A stretch of 64,000 nucleotides of DNA from Furcasterigmium furcatum (lineage: Eukaryota > Ascomycota > Sordariomycetes > Glomerellales > Plectosphaerellaceae). The notes under the pieces were generated by a model. The model was not told where the DNA came from. It saw only the letters and a program-made list of their open reading frames with translations, and did not search any database. Position numbers and translations under genes: made by a program. This document shows, piece after piece, positions 1 through 11,261 of the stretch (positions within the stretch are counted from its first letter, which is position 1; each line of letters begins with the position of its first letter). Location of the stretch: the NCBI GenBank assembly GCA_001599815.1, contig BCIA01000004.1:3002082-3066081 (forward strand), in the 5' to 3' direction.

Positions 1-1
1 C

Positions 2-1156
2 GGTAGCAACGAGACCGATCCCATCCAGAGCGCGTTCCTGCGTGAGCTCGACGTGGGGAGAGAAACCGCCGGCATCGAGGCTCCCATGCTGCTCTTCAAC
101 CAGTCTTCGGACATCTGGGCCCAGGACTTCATTGAACCCGGCTACGTCAGCATGCCGGGTCCTCGCGGACCGATTGCCTTGAGGGTCATTCTCAGATCCC
201 CGCAGTCGACCCGTACCGGAGGCAGACAGGTCTTCGAGCAGCTTCGCGGCCCCGGGGTGGGCGGCTATCAACCTGCCAGCGACACGAACTCCGGTTTTGG
301 CCACCGCGAGATCAACAGTTTCGGCAACCTCGAGACCATACCGCCCTACACGTCGAAGAACGGAACCAAGTACCCGGTCGGCCGCATTATCATGGGCAAG
401 CATTTCGAGAGGCTCCCGGCTGCTGCCCTGCTCGGCTTCCTGAACAGTCAAGGCATCCAGACCCCCCTCATTCTGGAGACCGGCTGGCTGCTCATCGGTC
501 ACGTCGACGAGTTCGTGCAGTTCCTCCCGTACGACAACGAGCTCGGCTTCACCATCGGAGTCGCGGACACCACCTCGGGGATCAAGATGCTGCAGGAGCT
601 CCAGTCGGCCGGGCACGGCGGCCTTCGAGCCGTCAGCTACAGTCCCCAAGCCGGTCCCGGGCCCAACGAGCCGGGCCTCAGGATGACAATCGACGACGTC
701 CTTGCAAACACCACCTTCGCCGAGGCAAACGCCTACGCGCAGAAGCACATCGACGCAAACTTGCAGATCCTCCTGAAAGAGGTGCCGCTGCGCGCCGAGG
801 ACATCATCCGCGTGCCGACCCTCTTCCGCGATTCCGGCTCCGGCATAGGCCGCCGTCGCACGGACGGCCTGCCCCCTCACACGCCGGCGCCCATGGAGAA
901 CGAGCGGCAGCTCATGGCCTTCTACCCGGCCTCGATCAACGGCGTCGTCCTCGATTCTCACTATGTCAGCCCGAAGCCGTGGGGCCCGGTGGTGGACGGG
1001 ACGGATGTTCTGGCGGAGCGTATTGAGACGGCGTACGCCAGGGCCGGCATGACTGTGGGATACGTCGACAACTATCTGAGCCACCATGTCAGGGCTGGAG
1101 AGGTCCATTGTGGCTCGAATACCTTGCGTCAGACAGACCTCGTGTGGTGGGAATAG
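2..1156 (+). CDS. Protein-arginine deiminase (PAD) catalytic domain, 5' truncated by window
   Basis: The frame is open from the first bases, so the gene starts upstream; about 384 C-terminal residues are visible without an intron. It matches the PAD catalytic domain (PF03068), which converts peptidyl-arginine to citrulline. Counting from nt 53, all four catalytic positions are kept: Asp25 in 'WAQD', His150 and Asp152 in 'GHVDEF', and the nucleophile Cys353 in 'VHCGSN' near the C-terminus. The flanking 'GNLE' and 'YPVGRI' motifs also match vertebrate PADs. The domain is complete in length, so the missing part should be the N-terminal beta-sandwich domains or a secretion signal. Whether the enzyme is secreted or calcium-dependent cannot be judged here. 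PADs are sparsely distributed in fungi. Family assignment is firm; substrate is unknown. Confidence 0.9.
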   Translation, partial: GSNETDPIQSAFLRELDVGRETAGIEAPMLLFNQSSDIWAQDFIEPGYVSMPGPRGPIALRVILRSPQSTRTGGRQVFEQLRGPGVGGYQPASDTNSGFGHREINSFGNLETIPPYTSKNGTKYPVGRIIMGKHFERLPAAALLGFLNSQGIQTPLILETGWLLIGHVDEFVQFLPYDNELGFTIGVADTTSGIKMLQELQSAGHGGLRAVSYSPQAGPGPNEPGLRMTIDDVLANTTFAEANAYAQKHIDANLQILLKEVPLRAEDIIRVPTLFRDSGSGIGRRRTDGLPPHTPAPMENERQLMAFYPASINGVVLDSHYVSPKPWGPVVDGTDVLAERIETAYARAGMTVGYVDNYLSHHVRAGEVHCGSNTLRQTDLVWWE

Positions 1157-1317
1157 GTCTGCGCTTTGCATGTACGCAGCGTTGATGTACTTAGTAGGAG
1201 ATGTTCGCAACCCTCAGTCGTCAACCCAGAGCACAAAATCATTGAATCATAATTTGACATCTCATCATATTCGTGTGGTACAAGCTGGAAAGCAGAACCG
1301 GGATGTGCAGGCCCTAC

Positions 1318-2862
1318 TTACATCAAGAACAGAGGTGATCTAGCAAAGATACGATCCCAGTCCATCTCGACATCGCCAGCCGCCGTTTGATCCGGCACAG
1401 ACAGCCCACCTAGAAAGTCGGCAGCATCCCGCATTGCCAGGGTGCCTAGATCCTTAGAAACCCAGCGCAACTGGCCCTGGAGCGTCTCAACGTGCGGGCG
1501 GTCCCCGGTGCGGACAGCCTCAACGCCCGCCATGACCATCGGCCACAAGATGAACTTGTAGTGCGTTCCGCCTCCCAATCGCTGCTCGAAGAGACGTCTG
1601 ATCGATGTTTTGAGCGCGCAGTAGGCTTCCTTCCGATGCTCGTTCAGGGCTGCGCGGTGACTGGCCGTGTCATATGTGACCGTTGACACCAGATAGATGA
1701 TGATGGCGGCTTTGAAAGCATCGAGGAGAAGTTCCCAGCCCTCCAGAAAGTCATCGCTTCGTTTGGTGAGATTCTCGTCCCGGGGCTGCTCTCTGCAGGC
1801 GATGAGTGACCGTGCCCAATCCGTCGAGGAGAAATCAGTCAAGGAAGACAGGATCTCATGCGGACTCTGCTGGCAGTGTCCTGCTCTGAGCATGTTGATC
1901 GCGGCGACGGATCTGACTAACTCGTTCGGCACCGGCGTTAGCGAGGCGCTGCTGTCCACCTTGAGACTTTCCAAAATGTCGAGGTAGAACTCGTGCTGCG
2001 CAATAATATCTTCCGTGAGGTGGTGCGACGGCGTGGTCGTCGATCCGAAAACATTTGCCATCATGAGGCCGAAGTATGCGAAGTCTCTCCGGCCCAGGAA
2101 GACCCTCTCTCCCCACAGGCTGAGCAAGCAATGTGCACCGTTGACATGGGATCGCCAGGGAGTGTACGCGCCTTGCTGAGCTTGCGAGCATAAGAGCATG
2201 TGAACGCCGGTGAAGAGCACCATGTCCGGCTCACGGCTCGTGGCGCCCGTGACAGCTTCAGACAAGACCTGAACAGCGCGGGCCTGGTGGTAGTGAAGCA
2301 TGGTCATGTCTTGTGCACTGGAGCAGTCGTTTCCAAGGCGAGGCCAGTCCGATGACGCTTCCATGTCCTTCTGGACTGCGCGGTGAAGGGCCACGACGCA
2401 GAGAATGAGGTGTCGATTCGCTCGGCCTGTGCCGAGCCAATGCCAAAAGTTACTGCTGAATTGTTGATCTACCGTCAGATCCGGGGCTATCTTGGCATCG
2501 TCTTGAGCCATGTCAGTCCTCAATAGTCACGGTCAGCGAGGACGTCGCGAAGGGCACATACAGTATGCGAGCGCGTCTAGGACGACCACCGGAGGAGCCA
2601 CGTCATCCTGCTGCGCACAAAAGGGAGGTTGACGGAGTCCCAGCGTGGTTTTCAGCTGTCCTTGTTTGTTGCCCGCATGAGGCTCGGAAACGGCCCTGGG
2701 CAGGTCTTCAGGGGGAACGTATTGTGTCCAGCGCCGTGGTCTCTTGGCATCGTATCCGGGACATTCTATGCCCTTGACGGTGCATTTACGACAAGATGGG
2801 CGCTCGAGATCGCAACACACGCGCCGTTTCCGGCACGACCAGCATGGTGTAGTTGATGCCAT
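1318..2862 (-). CDS. Zn2Cys6 fungal transcription factor
   Basis: Two exons (2862-2562 and 2501-1318) joined by a 60-nt intron with donor GTATGT, a CTGAC branch point and acceptor CAAG encode 494 aa. The junction restores one frame (…LAY|DAK…). The N-terminus carries a complete zinc cluster, C-x2-C-x6-C-x6-C-x2-C-x6-C, within residues 5-32, followed by a basic stretch (KRPRRW). The C-terminal two thirds resemble the fungal-specific transcription factor domain (PF11951 type), with alternating helices and no membrane segment. The ATG at 2862 was chosen because it places the cluster at the extreme N-terminus, as is usual; an in-frame ATG at 3021 exists but adds an unconserved leader. It is tail to tail with the PAD gene (161 bp apart). 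Target genes are unknown. Confidence 0.85.
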
Positions 2863-3210
2863 GTCCAGAGGTGAGGTTGAGAACTTGAAGATGGTTAAAT
2901 CCGGCGTCTGGCGACTGGTATGAAGTGGTTTATCAGGGGCATGGATTAGCGCTCCAGGTTTGCCCCGCAGATAAGGACTCCCCCCGGGCCGGTAAAGTAC
3001 TTCAGCGTGCCTCGCATACACTTGCAGTGAACATCATGATTGAACTGCAATGGAGACATACACATGTTCAGATTCGCCGAATGCGATCATCGATTCTGGC
3101 AATTATCCTCATGATCTGGCATCGACTCAACGCCAAATGGCCGACAAGTTGTCGCAGTTTTCGTACCCCAAACTCCCGCTAAGTGTCAAGATGCAATGTG
3201 TCCGCGTCGT
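2863..3210. other. Intergenic, 348 bp
   Basis: Lies between the 5' end of the Zn2Cys6 gene and the 3' end of MRE11. It must hold the regulator's promoter and the MRE11 terminator. No coding signal or distinct motif was seen. Confidence 0.5.
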
Positions 3211-5457
3211 TTACCTCCGCCTCGACCTCGTGGTGGGCGGTGCAGGCTCAAAGGCGTCATCGTCCGAGATCTCGTCGTCGCTGATCTCCACGGCCTGTTG
3301 GGACGCGGCCTGCGAAGGGAAGCTGAGCTTCGTCTGCTTCGTCTTCGAGGCGGCAGGCTTCGCGGCCGACCGGGACGGCTGCGCGCGCTTGGCCCGGGAC
3401 GCGGGCGCACGAGGAGCCTCTTCCTCCTCCTCTTCCATGACGACATCCTCGTCCTCGTCGTCCGTCTCGAACAGCGGCTTCTTGCTGCCGCGTCCACGAG
3501 CGGCGGGTTTCTTGGCAGGCGCCTTCGCAGGGGCCTTCTTTGCCGGCGCGGCCTTGGTGGCCTTCGCCGCAGCGCCCCTTTTGGCGGGGGCCTTCTTGGC
3601 CGGGGGCGCCTCGTCTTCGTCCATCATGTCGTCGGCGCCGCCGCCGCTGCCACCGTCCCGAGGAACAAGCTCGACGACGCCGGGCATGTCCTCCCAATGA
3701 CCATCCAAGTCCGAGTCCCAGGCACTCGGCTTCGGCTTGACCTTCTTCTGCATCCCCGACGGTCGCCGCTCACCCTTGGCATAGCGCTCGTTTTGATCGG
3801 CGCGGTACTTGTCCCAGATGGCCTCGTAGTCCTGGTGGTCCTCATCATCCGAGTCCATCAGAAGCATCTCCTTCATCTGCCCCGAAAGTGACTCCTTGAC
3901 GAAGAGCTCCATGGCATGCTTGTCATCCTTGTTGACGAACTGGTTGACGGCGTCCCCGAAAGGGGCCTGCGGCAGGATCTTGAGTGATTGGGCGGCCAGG
4001 AACTCCTGGACCAGGGCTTCGACTTTGACGGTGTCGAGGCTGAGGTTCTCCTCCAAGTTCTCCGGGATATCAGCCTCTTCTTTCCGTCGCATCACAGTCT
4101 TTTTGCGGTGGAAGTAAATCACGTCGTTGGTGTTCGCGACCTTGCCGATGAACCGGTTCGAGAAGCGCTGGGGGTTCTCGCAGTCGTACTGGCCGCCGTC
4201 AGGGGCAGTGTACTCGACCTTCAGGCGAATGAGCGGTAGCGGAACATCCTCTTCATCTGTTTCGCCTTCGTCCTGGATGGCGAGCCAGTCCTGGTTGGCC
4301 TCCTCAATCATCTCGTCGACGATCTCCATGAGCCTCTTGGTCAGTTCCTGGCGGTTCTCCTTCATCTTCTCGACTCCCTTGAAGCGCTTGTCCTTGGACA
4401 AGACGATCTCCCGCGTGACAAATGGGCGCACGCTCTTGAGAGGGAGCTTCTTGACCTTGAAGTCCTTGCCCGTGACGCTGACGATGGCGACGTGCTTGGG
4501 GACGGCCTCGCCAGGCACGAGCGAGGTGGCGACGGAGGATCCGGGCTGCATGACGTGGAAACCGGTTTCGTGGTTCTGCCTGGGATCGATGAGGCATTCG
4601 TGCTCGTGACCCCAGACGACCAAGTCCATGTAGGGGGGCAGTACGCTCTCGGGAAGGTAGGAGGTGGCGGTGTGGGCGTGGTGGTTTTGGTGAACGGTCA
4701 GGAGGTTGAACCAGTCTCCCATCTGGCGGTTGGGCTGGAACCACTTGACCTTGTTGTCGCGGAAGGTGCGGAAAAGGCGCTCGTCGCGAACATTGCTGAG
4801 ACCATACAAGGCAAGCTTGGTCTGGCCTTTCTGGAGCAGAACAGGCCTTGCCTCGATGTTGTCAGCCTCGTTGACGCGGCCAAAGTAGTTGACGAGCCCA
4901 GCGACCTGCAACAGGTCGAGGGAACAGAAATGCCCGTCGCCGCTGGGGTCGTCGTGGTTTCCGTGAATGGAGAAGACAGGGATAGAGATGTTCATGTCGG
5001 GGTCTTCGTAGTTGGCATGGGGAAAGGCGCCCTCGAAGACCTCGCTGGCGTCGCTGAGGAGTTCCAGCTCGCAAGGCTTCATGCCGAAGCAGTTCTTCCG
5101 CAGGGTGCGCATGACCTGGTACATGGCTTTTCGGGAGGGCTTATTGTCGTGAAAGAGGTCGCCGCCGAGGAGGACCATGTCGACCTGCGATGGGTCTCGT
5201 TAGTACAAATGGAAGCGGAATGCGGGGTGGATGGAAAGGGGGCGGCGTCACATCTTCGGTCCTTGCGAGGTTCATGATTTCGTCAAAGGACTTCCAGCTG
5301 TCATCCTTTCGAATGGGGTCTCGCTCTTCGTAGCCGACATGATTGTCTGTGGCAACCAGGATGCGGATCGTGTCCGCTTCTAAAGGCGCAAATCAGGTCA
5401 GAGAGACCAGATCGTGGGGTTGAGCGGGGATGGGTCTGTACCTGTGAGATCCTCCAT
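3211..5457 (-). CDS. MRE11: MRE11 double-strand-break repair nuclease
   Basis: Three exons (5457-5442, 5379-5252, 5184-3211) encode 705 aa. The second intron has a perfect TACTAAC branch point. Mre11 is the Mn2+-dependent 3'-5' exonuclease and endonuclease of the Mre11-Rad50-Nbs1 complex, acting in nuclear break sensing, end resection and meiosis. All phosphodiesterase motifs are visible: 'TDNHVG', 'GGDLFHDN', 'GNHDD', 'VHQNHH' and 'GHEHE'. The middle carries the Mre11 DNA-binding and Rad50-contact region. The tail is unusual: an Asp/Glu-rich linker, then an Ala/Lys/Pro-rich stretch resembling a histone H1 tail, an acidic run, and 'KQTKLSF', which resembles a PCNA-interacting box. The first exon codes only five full residues (MEDLT); its ATG was chosen because splicing joins it directly to the conserved '[11 protein letters not shown]'. 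Confidence 0.96.
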
Positions 5458-6595
5458 TCTCAGCTCAGACGGGCTTTCCAAGCACTGTTGTTCAAGGTAT
5501 TCATGGGTGAGGATCTGGTGAGGATGTGGTATGCAGATCACCCCTCGTTCAAGTTGCTTGGTGGTGTTCCGGTCCCGGTGTGGAGGGTTTGATGGCTGGG
5601 TTGCGAGCTTCAGGCGGTCGCGCTGAAAACGCGTGGGAGCACAGGCCACAACGCGAAATCAGGCCCGCTGTCACGTGCAGGGTCGGATGTCCAGGCAGCA
5701 CTCTGCTTAGGTAAAGGGGTACGACTCTGTAAGTCTACCCCTGACTTGTCCTCCCCTTTTCACCATTCTCCGGCATCTCCAGGCCCTCACGCTCTATCAA
5801 GTTCCTTGCGTCCTCTCGCCTTGCGCGTCCATTTTGTTCAGGCATTATTTTAGCCACCTCAACGAAGATATCCTTTTTTTGCCTTATTTAAGACTGTGTG
5901 CCTCCAAGGCAACGAGCCCGCTCCTCGGAGTCCGGACCTCGACATCAATTACCACATCGCGCAGGAGAACAACATGGCTCGAGTCACCTGAGAGACCTGG
6001 AGCTGAGTGATGTGGCTCATATTACATTGAATCCACGCGTCATATTCTCTGTCACACCGGGGATTCCGAAATACCTCGTTCCATTCCTTGGTTCAGTTGG
6101 ACGACGGCTATGCCAAGACGCTCCCGCAGTATCTTGAAGCCCGTTTACAGTTGAGTTGCCGAGGTATGACAACTTTCAAGTTGAAGGGCTGCCATCAATT
6201 GGCGAACCGTAGAGGCCAACCGCGGCTACCTCGCTGCGCGACGAGGCTGCGCCGCAGCCCGACGGAATCCTTTCTCCAAACTCCAAAGCGGCACAGTCCC
6301 TGGATCCCGCGCTCCGATCTCGAGATGTCCACACGCAGAGTCTGGGCATACCTGAAAGTCTCGAGTCGCAGTCCAAGAGCTCAACCAGCGTGGCTTGATG
6401 ATGCTCAGCACGACGTCATCTGGACGAGCTGCTGCGACTGGGTGAATGGCAAGTCGACTATTTCTCCACACCGCATGGCATATCCAGGGACGGGAGGATC
6501 CCCGCGGGAACCAGGACACAGCGGCCGTTCCGTGGCGGCTCTAGAGTGACCAGTACATCGCCATCTGATATTGCCGATCAGTCTTGAGCCTTGAG
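5458..6595. other. Intergenic, no gene recognised
   Basis: About 1.1 kb upstream of MRE11. It holds the MRE11 promoter and several short open frames of odd composition without splice-supported structure. One CACGTG hexamer sits near 5674. A T-rich stretch around 5865-5885 is the only compositional feature noticed. Confidence 0.5.
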
Positions 6596-6603
6596 CATAA
6601 ATA
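6596..6603 (+). promoter_or_regulatory. TATA-like element upstream of secreted Cys-rich protein gene
   Basis: CATAAATA lies 128 bp before the ATG at 6731, a typical distance for a TATA-driven fungal promoter with a 5' leader of about 100 nt. Many small secreted proteins have such strong, regulated promoters. Inferred from sequence and distance only. Confidence 0.4.
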
Positions 6604-6730
6604 CCCTCAGTTCCAGCCTTGAATTCCCAGATTGTTCTTCCGTCTTGGATACCAGCTCATCCAGAGGATAGCCACATCCTCATCAAAGACTCGGACACTC
6701 GCCACCAAAACTCCTCTCGACTCCGGCACG

Positions 6731-7076
6731 ATGAAGTTCTCCACCACGGCGAGTGTCATCCGAAGCACATACTCTGAATAATGCTCATTGTTCCCTACAG
6801 CTTCTTACCCTTGGGCTCGCCGCTCTTGTGTCGGCCAGCCCTATCGAGGAGCGCCAGTTCACGTGGCCTCCCTGCCCAACAGACGACCCCAAATACCTTG
6901 CCTGCTTTAACCAGAACGTACCTCAGTGTCTAAAAAACATCCCCTTCAACTACCCCAACTGCCAGGGTAGTGCGCCGACTCCGTCCGACTCCCCGACGTG
7001 CGTCAACCACTGCAAGGTCACCAGCAACGTGCGATGCAAGGGCGCCTGCTCCTGGTGGATATGGCCGACGGTCTAG
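6731..7076 (+). CDS. Small secreted cysteine-rich protein (99 aa)
   Basis: Exons 6731-6754 and 6801-7076 are joined by a very short, 46-nt intron (donor GTCATC, acceptor CTACAG). Only this splice gives a start codon and a classic signal peptide: a Lys near the start, a Leu/Ala core and an 'LVSA-SP' cleavage site near residue 20. The mature part is about 79 residues with eight cysteines, enough for four disulfides, and is rich in Pro and Asn. It matches no family I recognise. Size, secretion signal and cysteine content fit an apoplastic effector-type or antimicrobial-type fungal protein, but no activity can be claimed. The donor is weak, so the exact 5' splice site could lie 2 nt upstream if the frame were restored otherwise. 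Confidence 0.7.
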
Positions 7077-7544
7077 CGAAGACATCAGCAGCTGGAGGAC
7101 CTTGAGGGATATCTCAGACTCTCTTTACCGGTACCATAGACTCTTCTCTAAATACATCCACACTCTCTTGAATCTTGGGTCCCAGAGGATAAGATCTGCA
7201 ATCACCACGCTGCGCAAGAGTGGCAGCATTCTACCGGGTGCGCATCTTCTTCGTGATATTCGCTGCAAGTAGTTGTAGAAACGATTAACAACTGGGAACT
7301 GACCCGAGAGAGAGCATTCTTCATTTCTGGTATGGGGGCGGGAACTTCTGTCATACAAGTGATCCTCCCTGAGCCTGCCGCTGGCTGCCAAGGTCAGTGA
7401 TCGCTCCACTCCGAGAGTGACTGCACTCAGGCTGGCGGCCTGTCTGGCATGTCATCTTCAGTTGGCCCTCATTGTCACGTCGCTCCACCGCCAAATCAAC
7501 CTTCACTCATCACCTCATTATAACCCATCCGAACCACTAGCCAC
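7077..7544. other. Intergenic, 468 bp
   Basis: Holds the 3' region of the small secreted protein gene and upstream sequence of the next transcription unit. Nothing distinctive was seen. Confidence 0.4.
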
Positions 7545-7792
7545 GATGACAACAAAGGCCAAGCTCACTGCCTGGCTGAAAAGCAGTCTCAAGGGCTCCA
7601 AACACAAACCCGAGAACCAATCTGCCGACCAGCCCCGAGATGCAGATGCGCTACGCCGATAACTACCCAAAGCCACCGCTGCAGCTGCCAACGCCAGAAA
7701 ACGCGGGCGAGCGGCGCGTCTCCAGTACAGGGTACTGGATTGTCGAGGGCATGAGTGACCTGGAGATGAAACAGGTATTTAACTGCTTCTAG
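7545..7792 (+). other. Possible small or broken gene upstream of the NLR gene
   Basis: An ATG at 7545 opens a Lys-rich 39-residue frame (MTTKAKL…) that ends in TAA at 7662. From about 7630 a different frame reads a well-balanced stretch (starting 'SPEMQMRYADNYPKPP' and reaching 'STGYWIVEGMSDLEMKQ') until TAG at 7792. No intron that links the two frames was found. It may be a small gene with an unseen intron, a frameshifted relic, or the 5' leader of the NLR transcript. Assignment is weak. Confidence 0.25.
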
Positions 7793-7946
7793 AAATGCTT
7801 GGCTCAGCCGTCGTCCTCCCCTGCATGCGCCGCCTCACTTCTCACAGCCTGATCTGCTGCGGCGCTTCGAAGGCGCAAATGCCCGCCTTCTGAAATCTCC
7901 TCCTCTTCAATCCACAGCTGGCATTTGCTGCCCAAGTCTGGCTGCC

Positions 7947-10900
7947 ATGGCGGAAGCAATCGGCCTCGCGGCCAGCATCATCGCGGTGGTCGACCTCGCG
8001 GCCAAGCTCGGCGGGTACTCCAAGTTCTACATCGAGAACGTCAAAGACGCCAAGCAAGATTTTCGTCGTATCCTCATGGAGACCAAGTCTCTCGTTGCCG
8101 CGATCGAGACCCTCTCGTTTCTCGTGGAACATGATCCGGATTTCCAAGATGACTCCGAGCTCGTCCGTCACGGCCTCTTCGACCCCTCCGGCGGTGCGGT
8201 GGCTGGGTGCGAGCAGGCTCTCCGGCGGCTCGTTGAGCTTATCCCGGACCCAAACTGCAAAGACCAGGAAATTAACTCTTCGTTCCACAAGAAAGCCTTC
8301 AGCCAGAGGGCAAGAGATGCGGCGACTCGGCTCGCATGGCCTCTGAACAAGGGGAAAGCCATGGCAGCTCTGGAGGAGGTGACTCGCTTCAAGGGAACGA
8401 TATCTCTCGTTGTGCTCGGCGATATTTCGTAAGTATGAATCCAACAAGCGGAGCTATTCATCCCGAATCACCCTGGTTGAACGGGAGATCATTTTGATGA
8501 TGCGAGGAATGATCTCCAACTACTTACGCAAGTCGATGTTGCCTTGAAATAGTACTAATAGTGGCCATCTAGCAAAGATATCAAGGGTATCAAACAAGAC
8601 GTGAGACAAATCTCGCAAGCACTCTCCGGTCTGTAGCGATCATTTTTGGGACTTGGTTTCAGGACTGACGACTGGAACTGCAGATGACGAGCGAGAGCGG
8701 TTCTACCGCTGGATTGTGACAACAAACCCATCGAGTGTCCACAACCTGGCCTGCAAGCAGTATGAGCAAGGCACCGGCAGCTGGGTTCTGCGATGTCCTG
8801 AATGGCAGTCCTGGATATCCTCTTCCGCAAGCAATAGATGCCTCTGGATTACCGGCATACCAGGCGCCGGCAAGACTGTTCTGGCTTCATACTTGTTCGA
8901 ACAACTCAGGCGGCAGGTCCCAGATCCGGCCACCTGCGTGTACTACTACTGCCTGCATTCCCGGAACTGCGAGGAGAGTTCAGAGGTCCTCTCGTGGGCC
9001 ATCCGCCAGTTATGTGAACCGGCTGGTATTTTACCACTGGACCTGGTGGATATGCAGAGAAGCGGCACCGAACCATCCTTGTATGACTACCTGGATGCGC
9101 TAGCATTCGTCTTGGAGCGGCTGGAACACGCCTGGTTGGTTATCGACGGACTAGACGAGAGCTCTCCCCGCGCAGATATCGCAGAGAACGTTCGCCGACT
9201 GGCTAGCGAGCCTCGCTTCAGCAACCTGAAGATCGTCGCAACCAGTCGAAACTATTACGAGATTAGGCAAGAACTGGAAGACATTTCCACAGAGTTATCG
9301 ACAGACAATAGGTACGTGGAGGAGGATATCAAGACGTTTGTCCACAACGAGCTGTCGCGAGAGAGCACCAAGGCGTTCCGACGGCAGTCGAAGAGTTTCT
9401 TACTCGAAGCCGCTGAGATCATCAGCAAGAAGGCAAGAGGAATGTAAGTAAATTTTAAACATCCGTTCCGCGTGGTCCCCCTTCCCCGATACTAGGAAGT
9501 CTTGGCTCACTAGCATGCCATCTGAACAGGTTTCGCCTTGCCGTGCTTCAAATCGATGTTCTCCGCATCCTTCGATTCAAAGACGAGAAAACCCTCAGAT
9601 CGGCGCTGGAGAAGCTCCCGGAAGAGCTATTCACTGCCTACGACCGCATCTTCCAGCTCATCGCCCAGGAGGCAGCGAAGACTCACACGAACGACTTCGA
9701 AATCGTTCGGCAATGCCTGTCCTGGATCCTGCACTGCACGCGCATTTTCAACAGGGATTTTGTGGTCCCCTCCGCCGTCCTTGTCCGAGAGACTGGGGCC
9801 TCCAATACAGATGATCTCCGCAACTTGCTGGGGTGCCTGGTAAAGTTCGAGCATCGCTTCACAGCCGCCGGCGACTACAAATACCACAATGGCGAAAGCA
9901 TTGAAATGGCAGACTTCGCCCATTACACAGTACGCGAGTATCTCGAGCGGTCGCCCCAGTCAGGAGGGTTGTTTTCGTTCATGCCAGCCCCGGACGAGTC
10001 GTTTCTAGATCGAATGCGGCCCCGAGCCACGAATGTGCAGAACATACGCGGCGAGGGGCATGATGACCCCAATGCCGGCCACCTCGAGGCATTCCATATT
10101 GGCGTCGGAAGAGAGTTGCTCCGTCGCTGGAGGGAAGATCAGGATGCGGGAGGCCCCTTGCTATCTGCCTCCTCAGCCGTGGCATACGCCTTTGAGCTTC
10201 TGGAACCCAACGCGCCGTGCATGGAGGTCTTACGTCGAGTAATGAACCAGAGTTGGGTTGCTTCTTTCCACGAATCGACCCTCATCTGGTTCTCAAATGA
10301 GACAAACTACGATGCGTCGGAGATTTCAATCTTTAAGTTCTGGGCCTTGAAAAGACGCGAGAGGGGTGCTGGTCAACGAAGCCAGGGGGAGGACCTGGCT
10401 CTTGTCTTCATTGGGCTTCTCGACATGTGTTTGGGGTGCCCGCATGGCGAAATCATGGCCGAGTTCGAGGCCCTCAGTGACTTCCCAATGACGGCCCTCC
10501 TGACGACCCCGTTGAACTTCCGAATCGATGACGTCTACTCCTGGAGTACCACCCCTTGTGCATTCGAAGGAACGCTGTTGGAATATGCCGCGGTCAACAT
10601 GGCACATTGCAGGTCCGAGCCACGAGCGTACAGCGTTCCTCTACAGAGGCTTCTCGACTGCTACGGACCGACGGTACGAAATCTTCCTTCGAAAAGCCTC
10701 TTGCTTCTGCACTCTGTAGTGTCTGCGCACTGGGCCAAGGAGGTATACCAAGAGCAGGAGCCTCATCCTGACGAAAGAGAGATCTGCGAGTGTCGAGACA
10801 GGATCAACCAGCCGAGATACCGGAAGAGCACCGAGCTGCAGTGCGTTGTGCGCCAGGTCCTCGACCTGGGCTATTCGGCCAACAGCGACGAGTACCGGGT

Positions 10901-11261
10901 GACTCCCCTGCAGATGGCGGTGTTCCTGCGAGACTACTGTGCAGTCAAGGAGCTTCTGGAGTCCGGGGCGGACGTTAATGCTTCAGGCAGCCCCGACGGC
11001 AAGCCCCTGCCCCCCGGAACCTGGCTGGGCGAGTTCAATATTTTGCACGGCGCGAGCCCACTCTACGCTCTCCACGGGTTTCAGGAACTGCGGGCGAGGA
11101 TCTACTCCGAGGGCGACCTGGTGCTTTCGGACGACGGGACTGCCCGTTCCAATGGAGATATTCTCTGCAACCTTCTCGCGGCGGGGGATGTTGAGCAACT
11201 TCTGATGGACAGGGGCGGTAATTCATTCCGAAATGGCGGGAGTTGTCTCGAAGAGGGATAG
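7947..11261 (+). CDS. NACHT STAND (NLR-like) receptor with helical N-domain and ankyrin end
   Basis: Four exons (7947-8428, 8573-8628, 8684-9443, 9530-11261) encode 1009 aa; intron 1 ends with a TACTAAT branch point. Residues 1-110 form a helical domain (opening 'GLAASIIAVVDLAAKL') like the SesA-type N-termini of fungal STAND proteins. The NACHT NTPase follows, with Walker A 'GIPGAGKT' near residue 240 and Walker B 'LVIDGLDE' near 330. Then come the conserved 'KARGMF' helix and the winged-helix part with 'HYTVREYL'. One clear ankyrin repeat lies near residue 890 ('TPLQMAVF…LLESGADVNA') with a degenerate second one. Such proteins act in fungal non-self recognition and cell death. The sensor end is much shorter than in typical relatives with 8-20 repeats, so it may be truncated or specialised. 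Confidence 0.88.
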
